This document shows positions 32,170 to 42,741 of a DNA stretch of 64,000 nucleotides, piece by piece. This DNA comes from Calonectria ilicicola (Eukaryota; Ascomycota; Sordariomycetes; Hypocreales; Nectriaceae): NCBI GenBank assembly GCA_020809705.1, contig CP085827.1, positions 3,906,001-3,970,000 of the forward strand, given 5' to 3'. The notes below the pieces were generated by a model. It was not told the DNA's origin. It saw only the letters and a list, made by a program, of their open reading frames with translations, and made no database searches. The position numbers and the translations under genes are program-made. Positions within the stretch are counted from its first letter, which is position 1; every line of letters begins with the position of its first letter.

Positions 32170-34293
32170 TTAGACAATGGCAAAACACGAGTTGAAGACG
32201 GCATGCATCACAGCTCGAATATCCATTCGAGCCTTGGCTGCTTCTTGCCTAGCCTGCACTTCCTCCAGTACCTGCGCCGTGATGCGGGCGTTGCCAGCGA
32301 CTTTTTCCATCCGAAGGATCTGCGTTTTGATCCAGGCCTTTTCATTCGGATCCTGCTCCTCGACACCCAGCATCAAAAGCGGCCAGAGCATATTGACCGG
32401 GAGCGTGTCTTCGGGTTCTAGATCTGCAACAATCTGTCGAGCGAGTTTTCTGATTTGGTCCAAAGCCTCGGTTGCCTCTTTGGTAAACGGCAGGGTCTTG
32501 TAAGCTACTCGGTGGAGGTGAACCTTGCTAGCATAGTAGTTGGAGAGGTAAGTTCGGAAGGCGCGAGTGATGACAAAGGCCAGATGCTTCGAGACGTGTG
32601 GTTCGGTGAGTTTTCCGGCCACAGCATAGTCCATTAGCGGAGGACGTTGCTCGTACAAAGTGCGTAGGTCGGCTGCAATGGCGGCGCCAATGTTCATGAC
32701 CTCGATTTCATCCTCAACAGTGCCTCGAGACCGATGCCAAGGATCAATTTTGGAGATGCGACCCATGAAGCTCTGCACTTTTTGATAAAACACAACACCT
32801 GGGTGGTATAGGACTTGGAATAAAACATCCTCGATATCACCCTCACCAGCGTCTTGTCTGGAAGCATCGTCTGCATCCCCATCAAAACTTGCGGGAGAGG
32901 CTTCAACAAGAAGTACCTCGTCATCCTTGGTTAAAAATAAGCCATCGCCGCCAGCAGAAACGGCTCGGCCGTCGAGAAGACGGATCCAAAGCAGGAGTTG
33001 CTTTTCAACCGAAGTGAAGCTATTCTTGTTGCTGCCCTGAAACAGTAGATAGGCTCGTTTGAGGTTTGTGTGGGCTGCATCGAGTCGGCTCTCAAGAATG
33101 TCAATGTAGCTGACGAAAAATAACGCGGCCAAGAGATATTCTCGGCTCGGACTGTGCTCGACCATGGATTGGCCATCGCGGCTGGCCACCTCTGTAATTG
33201 CGTTTTCGTAGTAATTTTGTTCCCCCATGACCCAATTTCCATCCTGACGGCAGAGCAAAAGATTTGAGAAGGCGAGTATAGCATAACGAACCATGGAAGA
33301 GGCGTTTGCCATTTCGACAACCGCTTGGCGAGTGGAAACCCATTTCTTTTGTGTTTCCACCTCTGATATGATGGGCGGGTTTACAGAATTGACAAAAAAC
33401 TCCATTAACTTCTCGCCGCCCTGGGGAAATACGGCTTTCTCCTGCTGGCTATCATTGCTATGTGATATCGATGGTGCAGGGAATGGGTTGGCGAATGGTG
33501 TCCTGTCTGGAAATGTGATTTGTGAATGTGCGGCCTATGATTCGCGCGTGTCAGTTGACTGGTGGCAGAAGGCGAATAATCTTAGCATCCGTCTCCCGTC
33601 TCTTGGAACGGGTATCATCCAGTCACAACGCCAGACGGTCCAGGAACAGCATCCTGTCCTGGCAGACGCATAGCAGTGGGTAGGCAGGGATGATCTGCAA
33701 CGTGAGGATGGGGGCCAGACTCACCAACATGTGTGCCTCGAGTCCCACATTCTGGTTCATGTCCGGACTCACTTGCTGCCAAAAGTCGCCCGAGTCCCAC
33801 ATGAAACTGGCGTAGTCAAAGACCTCGTCCACGGCGTGGGCCGGCTGAAATACGGAGTTTGCGGGCGAGGCATCCGTGGCGGGCGACAGGTTTTGTTCGG
33901 GACCTGTGCCGCCGTTCAGGTCATTGGCGACATGTCTCCTTGGGGGTGTTGGCCGAGTCTGGGGTCGCCATTTGCATTCCATGTTCAGTCTCTCGCAGTG
34001 AGAGCATCTTGGCCTCTGCTCGTCGCATTTGACCTTTCGACGCCTAAATTACAGGTCAGCATGCACTTGCACTCAGGGGCAACGCGCGTGGACGCCTCAT
34101 ACTTGCACGTAAGACAACCCTCACGCGAGCGGATGTATCTACGTCCAGATGTCGCTGGGCGAGCCGTTGGTGCCCCCGCGGGGTCGTGGGAGGCCATTCC
34201 TCCGCCCATGCTGCTTCTTCCGGGTCGGGCAATAATAGGGCGTCCGCTGTTGGCATCGCCAGGTACCACCAGGTCTCTATCATGGGACGACAT
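32170..34293 (-). CDS. Zn(II)2Cys6 transcription factor
   Basis: Three exons proposed: 34293-34103, 34043-33725, 33534-32170, giving 624 aa. The frame upstream of 34293 begins with GTG, so ATG 34293 was chosen. Intron 1 splits the zinc cluster: REGCLTC at 57-63 joins KRRKVKCDEQRPRCSHCERLNMEC, spacing C-x2-C-x6-C-x6-C-x2-C-x6-C. The second intron (190 nt, GTGAGT to ATAG) is tentative; it keeps phase 0 and removes a stop codon. The C-terminal part, beginning ALMEFF-type helices (KLMEFFVNSVNPPII...), fits the Fungal_trans_2 type regulatory domain, all helical. The gene lies 579 bases upstream of the aldolase on the same strand and is a candidate regulator of it. Target and inducer are unknown. 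Confidence 0.88.
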
Positions 34294-34330
34294 GCTCTCT
34301 CTCTCACTCACTCACTCTCACTCTCTCAGT
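34294..34330. repeat. (CT)n/(CACT)n simple repeat in the leader
   Basis: CTCTCTCTCTCACTCACTCACTCTCACTCTCTCAG directly upstream of the regulator ATG (GAGA/GTGA on the sense strand). It is a microsatellite-like 5' leader, able to vary in length, and is the reason for the false GTG-started extension. Confidence 0.7.
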
Positions 34331-35151
34331 CAGCGTCTCCACTCGCGCCTGTTCGACCGTTGGGGACAGGAGACGGGGTTTGGCGGTTGCATCCGTCTAT
34401 TAAGGTGCTGTCGCTTGGTCAAGCGGTCAGGCAGTCGAGCAGGAACACGCCGGCATGGTCTTACGCATCAATTGAGTCCCATTATTGCCGTGGTTGGTGA
34501 TCCGGAGTGAACCGTGAGCTGTCACCTGATTGACGGGATTGCGGGGCATGCAGCGACTTTTCCTTTCAAAGATGACCTCTCGGCAAAAGCCAGCGATGGC
34601 ACCCCCCATCCCCATCCCCCATGCGATTTTGACTCACTAGTTTGTGTCGCCCAGTTGGTAGTCGCAGGGGTGGTGAATAAGGACCATCGTCGCCGCTTGG
34701 CAGCTTTCGGCATGACTGCTGCGTCTGTTCACAAGCAGGCCATTCTAACTAAAATGCTTCTATCTACATTCTTTTTCCTCTCTCTCTTCTAATGCAACCC
34801 AATCAAAGAACTAGGATGCTTCACTTACACTTTCTAGGTTCCCTCGCCTAGATGAAGTGCCGCCAGATGCGGATTTTACCCCAAGTTCCCCGCAAAAAAT
34901 TTGACCCCAAACTTCAACGCCCCAGAACGAATGGGTCCCTTTCCTTACCTGTTTATCATGCCATTCATTCTTGCTTCTGAAAACATCAGCTTCTTAATAT
35001 TACCACCTAAAATTTCAAGGAACTTAACTGATACATTGTTATTATAAAGATAACAGACAGATGGGACCAGCCAATTCAGTTTTATTCCTTAAGATACAAG
35101 GTGCAATTGACCAAAAAATAATGGCCGAGGTTGGCAAAAAGAGAACATCCT
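34331..35151. other. intergenic, regulator promoter and tRNA flank
   Basis: About 820 bases. No supported gene; small frames at 34514-34792 have no features. AT content rises toward the tRNA. Bases 34890-35040 hold short A/T runs only. Confidence 0.5.
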
Positions 35152-35241
35152 CTCCGGTACAGGGAATCGAACCCTGGGCTCCGCGGAACTGATCTCTCAG
35201 GTTATGAGAGCGCGAAATGTTAGCCACTACACCATACCGGA
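35152..35241 (-). tRNA. tRNA-Glu(CTC) with an 18-nt intron
   Basis: The minus strand folds as a complete cloverleaf of 72 nt plus intron: acceptor stem TCCGGTA/TACCGGA, D-arm GTGTAGTGGCTAACAT, anticodon stem TCGCG/CGCGG, loop C-T-CTC-A-C, T-arm CAGGG-TTCGATT-CCCTG, discriminator G. The anticodon CTC lies at 35206-35208. An intron of 18 nt (35187-35204) follows position 37, the standard place; it contains TGAGAG, complementary to the anticodon loop CTCTCA, as expected for tRNA endonuclease substrates. No CCA is encoded. Internal A and B boxes for RNA polymerase III are present in the D- and T-arms. Confidence 0.93.
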
Positions 35242-35558
35242 TATTGTTGTTGGAGAAGCTGACATAATTCAATCACAAGAATGGTAGGCGTAAGTAACAA
35301 CGACCACTGGTCACTGCTCCCTCTCACAGTCTGTACGACCTTCCAGTCAATGCATTGATTCAGTGTCGTAAATTACGTCAAGTGATCTGCTGGCATGTTT
35401 TAATTTGTTCTTTCTCCATTTGCTCTTCACCATCATTATTAGTTTTTTCATTCTTCATCTTCCTACAACAGACGACCCTAAATTCAGTTTCAAACCATCG
35501 CCACTAATTTGACCAACTGCGACAGCTATATACTTCAGTTTCCGTTAATCGTTTCAAA
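35242..35558. other. intergenic between tRNA and small gene
   Basis: 317 bases. Contains pyrimidine-rich stretches at about 35400-35470 that may be the promoter of the small gene at 35559. Nothing else seen. Confidence 0.45.
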
Positions 35559-35956
35559 ATGCCCACCCGTGAAGTCCTATCTGAGTTCGCAAAGTCCGAC
35601 CCAGATGCAACTGGCATCGGGCCCGTCCATGAGCATTCCGACCCCGTGCCGCAAAGCCTCCTTGATAGGCACCAGAACCTCGCGGCCAAACCCAACCAAT
35701 CGACCGCTCATTCCCTGCCGCCACCAGACGATAATCGGGTGCCAGAAGTACAGGTCGGTCGAGATAATCTGACGATGGGAGAAATGCTGAGATGATAGTA
35801 CAGGACCGTGTCAGAAGCGCTGGGGCGAGGACCCCTCGTTCCCTCGCTGCCGAGATTCAAGCGCAACTTAAGCAGGTGACAGATAGCGGCAAGAATATTA
35901 AGAGTGAAAAACAAGAGGGACAGGAAAGCTCTAAGGTCGAAGTCTCAAAAGATTGA
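35559..35956 (+). CDS. small hydrophilic protein, possibly frame-broken
   Basis: ATG 35559 in good context (CAAAATGCC) after a CT-rich leader opens a 78-codon frame of Pro, Asp, Gln and Ser-rich sequence (MPTREVLSEFAKSDPDATG...). A second frame starting near 35792 (MIVQDRVRSAGARTPRSLAA...) continues with the same polar, helix-forming character to TGA 35954-35956. They can be joined by an intron 35748-35803 (GTACAG...ACAG, 56 nt, phase 0), giving 113 aa, or the gene may carry an 8-base shift around 35788-35796 (ATGCTGAGATGA). No family is recognised; composition suggests a disordered, possibly stress-related protein. No signal peptide or membrane segment. Confidence 0.45.
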
Positions 35957-36493
35957 TGTGAACCTGGGTTGTGTTACGATTGGATCACGACACTTCACTC
36001 CTTGCCCCTAGCAGTGTCCACCTTGGCGTCCACTTTACACACTAGTTAAGAGAAATGGTCTTGCGACCGCCACAATTCTAGCTCCTAAGTATTGAATGAA
36101 CGGGGGTCTTGTCATGTTACTCGAACTTGAGCTTTATCGCAAACATGGCTGTCATAGTGGTGATGTGCAGTCTAATAAGCATCACTCGTGTAAACGCATC
36201 CCAGATCGGTGATACATTAAAGCGACGCGATTAAAACCCACACGCATGTTAACTATAAATCTTATCCAAAGCCTGATTCATTGTTGATTCAATAGATATT
36301 TGCTGTCCTGAGGGATGTAAACACTTTCGAGCGGTCCTATATCCCCGGATGTCTATTTTTCTTGACGATGCAATAATTACTGTATTACATAGCCAACTTC
36401 TTTTGAACATGGGCACCACGAATTTGGGTTTGATTTGAAAGGTAAATATCCAGCCGAGTTCTACACTGCCGCATACAACCTCCTCCCTACTAA
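35957..36493. other. intergenic, AT-rich
   Basis: 537 bases between convergent 3' ends of the small gene and the MFS transporter. No gene or repeat seen. Confidence 0.5.
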
Positions 36494-38127
36494 TTACATT
36501 TTGTGTTGAACATCTTGTTGCTCCTCTCCTTTTTCGTTATCCGATGATTCAGCACCAGCGTGTCTGTACCGGCCCTCCTTCATCTCCTTGGTCATACGGC
36601 GAGCAACCGCTACGGGGTTTTCGCCGCTAGAAAAGAATTTATCCATATCCTCCAATGAAAAGTTACTCGTCTCTGGGAAGAAGAACCAGATGGTTGGCAC
36701 AAACGCGTAATTCGTGGCCATGAAAATAAGATAAGCCCTCCAAGTTAAACGGTTGATGAGAACCGGAGTAATCATAACGATGAAGAAATTCCATAACCAG
36801 TTGGAGCTAATACCGATAGCGGTGCCACGGGATCGTGCCTTGAGGGGTAGAATCTCGGGGACGTAGACCCAGGGGACGGAATTCATGGAGAAACCAAAGA
36901 CCAGCTGGTAGAGGAAGAAGAATGCCACAGCAGCCGTGGCACACCTTTCGCCATTCGACTTGTTGTTAGCCTGGGATAGCAGGATAGCAACCATCATCAT
37001 GCAGAATCCCAAACCAAAGCTTCCCCACATCATGGTCTTGCGACGCCCCATTCGATCGAGAGCGAGAGCAGGGAGAATAGCACCGACCATGAACATGATC
37101 TGAATGCAACCGCCCAGAATTTGCGCCATTTTGGCTGTTTGGCCCACATTTTGAACGAGAACAGAGGGAACGTAATACACAACCAAGTTGATACCACCAA
37201 TTTGGTTCATAAATTGTGCTCCCCAAGCCAGAAGCACACGGTTACCAGTCTTTACACGGTCATTCTTGAAGCAGTCGAGCAAACTAACTTGAGCCTCTGA
37301 CTCGAGTTCGATGGCTTGCTCGATTGCCTTTACTTCTTGGATAACCCATGCGTCCGTCGGGTCCTTGTCAAAGACATGACACATGACTCGAATGGCCTCC
37401 TCGCGGCGCCCACGGGTGAAAAGCCAACGTGGAGAATCAGGAAGTGCAAACACCAGAACCACGACTATAAGGGCAAACACAATCTGGAATGCGAGAGGAA
37501 GACGCCACGCCATGGCACCTCCGGCATAAGAAAGACCAAAATCGAACCAATAGGCAAATACAATACCGACACCAACAAACAAGGACTCTGAGGCGATAAG
37601 ACGGCCTCGATACTTGGCCTCACAAAGCTCAGACTGGTACCTGCAAAAATCTTAGCTACCCTCTTTCAAATAAAATAATTCGTACGAACATGGGAACCGT
37701 AGAGGTCTTCATTCCGGTTCCAAAACCGGTTACTACTCGCCCAATAACAAGATGGGGGAGGTGGAAAGCAGTGGCCTGCAGAATAGCACCGATGATAACA
37801 AAGCTCATGGCTACCCAAATGGTCTTTCGGCGACCTAAAATGTCGGCCGTAAAAAAGTTGACTAACCTGACATTAGTGGCCTTGATCATCATTTCTTATG
37901 TGCAGGGTAAACTGACTGATGCATCCTGTCAAACAGCCTAAGTTGTAGCAAGAGACGATGATTCCCGTCTTCGAATCAGATGGATGACCAAACTGGCTGA
38001 GCCAATCTTCATTTTGAAGAATACCACCGAAAACTCCTTGATCGTAGCCGAATAGGACAAACGCAATAAGGCAAGTGACGGTAATGCCAATACGAACACC
38101 TTTGCCGCGTCCGAGCCAAGTCTTCAT
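36494..38127 (-). CDS. MFS hexose/sugar transporter
   Basis: Three exons (38127-37917, 37861-37690, 37640-36494) giving 509 aa. Splicing restores CLTGCIINFFTADILGRRKTIW and TVPMYQSELCEAKYRGRL, both typical of the fungal sugar porter family. Other blocks are FGYDQGVFGG in TM1, DSPRWLFTRGRREEA after TM6, QIGGINLVVYYVPSVL in TM7, DRMGRRKTMMWG in the 8-9 loop and PETSNFSLEDMDKFF at the end of TM12. Twelve membrane segments. The C-terminal tail is acidic and short (SSDNEKGEEQQ...). The family moves hexoses, pentoses or lactose-type sugars with protons; the substrate is not readable. Donors are slightly off consensus (GTCAGT, GTTCGT) but phase and homology support them. Confidence 0.92.
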
Positions 38128-40694
38128 CTTGAACAGTTTTTGGCAAACCCAGAATAATTCTCAAGATACTTGGAGGGAGAAACGCACAGAAAATGTATGA
38201 TAAAGCAGAAGAAGTAATGGGGCAGCAATACCCATTCTCTAACTGGGTGCTTCTAAGGTGACTATTAAAACCTCCCATTCTACCCCACCACGAACACAAG
38301 CCATCTGATATACACGAATCCACAAATATGATGTGAGTACAACGGCTCCGCAAATTTCAAGCACCTAACACTAAGCGGAATCTAGAATTGGTCTCGGGGA
38401 TTCCTCTCAATTCTCCAAGCGAAGCCAAGTCCAGATGTTGATGCAGGTGTGGATTGCAGTCTCCCTTAGTCAAGGGCCTATTCGCATGGACCCACGGCGG
38501 TATGGTATGACTGAGTGATGTTCAATCCGGGGATGGGGATGAGAAATGGTTAGGGTACCATTGCGGGGAGCAAGTGATCGGCCTGTGGCAGAATGCTACG
38601 GTGAGCACTGTGGCTGTCGTAGTGTGCCATTGTGCGGGTTTAGTGGCTCCCTTGGCCACAATAATGCGATATCTTATTTCCAAAAAGTAACATCGGATTG
38701 AGGGAGCAACGATAAACTGAAATCTGTGGTGAGGTATGTCCCGTGATGATAGCAGTTCTGTCGCCCTTTCTAAAGGCCCACGACCTCGCATTTTTGTCAT
38801 CCAATTTGTGACGGCCATTCCTTCTACTGTCGTATCGCCAGATAACAATTGGGAATCAAGCCAGAGTATTACTTTTAAAAGATGGAATTTATGGCCGCGA
38901 TGCTCAAACCAGATCTAATCAGGCCAGATTGCCGTGGGTCGAGACTTTGCATGCGTCAACGTAGAGTTGCAGTGTATCAGATTATACTAGGCCAAGCACA
39001 GTTTAGCAACGGGGCCGATCTTTTTTTTTTAGTGTTACAAAGCCCCTCATAAGGTCCCTAGAAGTGTTATGTCATCAAAGTCAAGAACATCGCAAGTGCG
39101 ACGGTTATGGCACTAGTAAATCAATCAAGCCATTCAAGGAGCCCTTTGCGTCTCCAAATCCTAGCCAACAGTACCGGGTTGACCTGCAGCTCTCGCAGAT
39201 CGATTTAGGCAAAATCCAGACATCATTCAATTAGGCAGCAATTTAGCAGATGCCGAGCTATGCCGTGGCCTCCTTACCACCATCCTTGTCCCAGAATACC
39301 AGCAGGTCATTGGAACGCAATACAACAAGACCGTCATACTGGGTTTTGTGTGCAAAATATCACAACAAGGAGTGAGTTGTAACATAAATTTGCTCTCTTA
39401 TCTCTAGATTCAGTTCCTCGGTTCTGAAATGAGACATTCTTGTCTTGCTTGGCGACCATTGTCCAAAACCCTGCCAAGAGATTCTAACTAGAACCATCCG
39501 AGAATCCGCAATTTTTCGCATAGTCTCGGCCAATGTCCAACCCTGGACCTTCCTTCATCACAAAAGAACGTGTTGGAGAAAAAAAAACCTCACAATTGTC
39601 ATCATCAGACCTCGTCTCCATAATCCTACGCTAGGTTTTGCTTCTTAGCCAGTCCATGTCCATGTCACCAATTTATGCAGCATTTCGCTGCATTCCTCCC
39701 CAATCTTGACGTTCTAGTGTGAGAGTGGTCAGTGTCAGGAATGGGGGTGTGAGGTCGTGTATGCGCTCCAATCATAGTAGAGTTACATCCAGACAGCATC
39801 AAGCCACTTACCCACTTCCGAGTTCACACTAGGAGGATTGGAAGCCGGTGGGTTGCAAGGGAAATCGGCAATGGAGGGGCATCTCGGAAACATGGAACTG
39901 CATCGGAGCCACAGATAGTTCAACACGGCACTGCACTAGAGGCCAGGATGGTGTCTTGTTCAGCCTCATGACTAAAGAGCGGGACTTTTTTAAACGCCGA
40001 CGAAGTGTATCGGAAGATTTCTCCGATTCACTTTTTTCAGAATAACCTTGCGGGGTGCTGTCGTGCCAAATTCAACGTCCCTCTACATTGTTATTACCTC
40101 TACTTTCACCGCTAATGTTCTATTCATAGTGAAATTTAGACTACACTCAGAAAGGCTAATCATAGCATGTAATATTTCACCTTCATAGGTCTTCTATTCG
40201 TCTTGTTCGTAAATAGAAGCAACATCTATCGCTTCTAAATTCTCTCACGAGGACATACCGTTGCTTGTTCATGACAAGAATCAATACTGCAACAAATCCA
40301 AACCATATCCTTTGTTCCGTAGACTACAGTCACATCGCCACTGTACATCACCAGCTCACCCAGGCTTATCTCAGTTCGTCCGAAGGCCGAGGCCATCATC
40401 TGCTTACATGCGACCCAGCCAAGACACGGCCCTCTAAACCACATCCACCCTGACTATTCTCATTCCTTCATGCGCGCCAATAAAACACTCGCGCTTCTTC
40501 GCCATCCTCGATTGATCATCTGACATGGCCTTGAGATTCGACCATCAGAATATCCAACCCACATAATTGTTAACCGAGCTCTAACGACCGCTCAACTCCA
40601 AATCATCATACAAACTTCCAGAATCAACCCAGATGCGCCCCAAGCTTTCCCAAGTTATAATTTTGCCATCAGAACGCTCCCATCCCCTTGGCCT
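38128..40694. other. 2.6-kb intergenic, no supported gene
   Basis: Between the transporter start and the 3' end of the next minus-strand gene. Contains a poly(T) run near 39020-39030 and many stop codons in all frames; the longest frames are under 110 codons and featureless. No tRNA, transposon end or repeat recognised. Confidence 0.5.
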
Positions 40695-41543
40695 CTAAGC
40701 GGCTTCCCAATCCATCGGTTCAACCATCCACTCCCATTCTTCGTCCCTATCAGCTAGAACTCCCAAGTCATTGTCATTTTCCACTTTAGCTTCAGCCTTT
40801 TCAGCCTCCACTTGTAGCTGCTCTTGAACTTGTTTGCCTGCCAATTGATACGCCTCATCCAATCCGTACAGAACTGTAGTGACAATCCAGTTCAAATCAT
40901 ACATCTTGAGCGGTGGTGTCTCGCGCCCTTCGGCCGCATCTTTCCATCGATTCCGTAGTTCCTTGGCTTTCCATAGCGCTTGATTGACCTCACCTCGTCC
41001 TAGGCAGCCATTGACAGGGCAGTCTTCCTCTTCCAGCGCCTTGAGCACATTGTGATGGTACGCATGAGTTTGACTGCCGGCGTACCCCGCGCGTGAGATG
41101 TTGATCCCGAATATTAGCAGTAATAGCACAATGGCCTGCTCGATCCACACATAAAACTCATGAAAGTCGACCTTAAAGTTGCGCTCAGCATCAGCTTTGG
41201 TGAAGCCGTACTCCTCTGGGCTCGTTGCCCGCTGGTACGAAGCCTGCAAATCCAGATACTTCCACCGGAGCCGCTGGCATGCCTGCTCAAAGCGGTGGAA
41301 AGCCTGGGCCGGCGTAAGGCGGGTTCCAGATGTGGTTGGTGCGGAGGGCCCGGAATGGTTGATGACGGGAGGTTTTGGAGGCACAGACGGGGGGAGCGAG
41401 GTGGAAACTGACGTTGATGCAGCAGGGGCTGAAGCGACGCTCGACAGAGAAACGGACGAGGAGGATTTAGGCCATGGCCTTGGGGAATGAGATTTCCCAC
41501 TAGACCACATAGAGGCGCCCAGGCCGTTTGAGGATTTTGTCAT
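40695..41543 (-). CDS. conserved-looking fungal protein of unknown function
   Basis: Single exon, 282 aa. Residues 1-75 are a Ser/Pro/Ala-rich low-complexity tail; from about 76 (LTPAQAFHRFEQACQRLRWKYLDLQASYQ) the protein is helical with a conserved look: KVDFHEFYVWIEQAIVLLLLIFGINIS, then TPPLKMYDLNWIVTTVLYGLDEAYQLAGKQVQEQL. The hydrophobic stretch VLLLLIFGI (about 138-147) is too short and too flanked by charges to be sure of a membrane span. The C terminus is acidic with two Trp (EEWEWMVEPMDWEAA). The well-organised domain makes a real gene likely, but I do not recognise the family. Confidence 0.75.
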   Translation of the reverse strand: MTKSSNGLGASMWSSGKSHSPRPWPKSSSSVSLSSVASAPAASTSVSTSLPPSVPPKPPVINHSGPSAPTTSGTRLTPAQAFHRFEQACQRLRWKYLDLQASYQRATSPEEYGFTKADAERNFKVDFHEFYVWIEQAIVLLLLIFGINISRAGYAGSQTHAYHHNVLKALEEEDCPVNGCLGRGEVNQALWKAKELRNRWKDAAEGRETPPLKMYDLNWIVTTVLYGLDEAYQLAGKQVQEQLQVEAEKAEAKVENDNDLGVLADRDEEWEWMVEPMDWEAA

Positions 41544-42741
41544 GGTGAGTATATCTGGTGGCTCAGTGCCTCTACACTAAGCGGTGAACGGTACAGGTGC
41601 CTCAGGAAAGGCGAGTATCGAAACCGAGGGCACTCCGTTAAGCCCTGAGGCACATGAATAAGAAAAAAATAAGGATCAGGATATTGAAACTGCCGTTTCT
41701 TTGATGTTTAATCAGATATGAAGACGATGTTTTAACGTGTCGTCTAGTGAATATGGGGTGCAGGCAATGAGCATACACTACGAGGGGACCAGCCCTTCAA
41801 CGAGATCAAGCAACATCAGAACACCAGCAGCAGATCCAAGATCAATCCAATGCTCTTTGTTTCTGTGCCAATCTGTCGCTTTCTTCTCTTTGTGACAAGT
41901 AGTGCAAGGTGGGAGATTCAAGTGACGACCAACCATGCACTAAGTCGACGAATAGGCAGTGGCGTCGAGAAAAGAATAAGTGGATCATGAACCCAAGGTT
42001 ACGATTGGCTCCGCTCATGCTTGGACGTTGCAGCACTGACAAGGCCTGGGCGGCTAAGGCATCCCCTCTAACTGCAGCTGTACCCTACCTGTACCCCGCC
42101 TGCTCTTCAGTGGGCGCTTATCAACTGGCGACTCAACGTCAATAACTCTTCATCATGGCCAGATTCCCAGTCCAGAAGCAAGCAACAACAGCTGACAGTA
42201 AAATTAATAAATGACAGACATGTCAGCATTTATGATGGATGTAAGCAAGGGAGGGATTGCGAAGAGATGCAATCCCTCCTCAAAAAGAATAGAAGCGATC
42301 TAGGGTAACCTAAATTACCACCCAATACCCTTCCTTCGCCGTAGTGAACCCAGAAACCAAGTTTATGTAAATCATAGAAACGTTCATAGTCATTTCCATA
42401 TCGATATACAAAACTCCAAAAAAAGGCAAAATTTACAATCCATCAACCCAGCCGTCCGTGGTCCTGTCCTGAACCAAATCAATCATGGTCGTGTGTGAAA
42501 ACAACGAGAATCAACAGCATCCAAGCACATGTACAAACTCCTGCCAAGACAAACACGTCTTATGCCACCCCGGACTCCTTTAGTATGGGCTGGTATCAAT
42601 TCCCATTTTCCGCTGTACCATTTCGCCTTCCGGCTGCATCAAATCCAGCTTGTAATTAATGTCAATTACTCCAACACTCCTTCATCATCGCTCTCCAACC
42701 AGTGGGAACAATGTTCACTCATTCGCGGCCCTAAAGTTTGC
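41544..42741. other. intergenic, no supported gene
   Basis: 1.2 kb upstream of the unknown protein and downstream of the kinesin. No gene, RNA or repeat seen; 42100-42700 is moderately AT-rich 3' flank. Confidence 0.5.
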
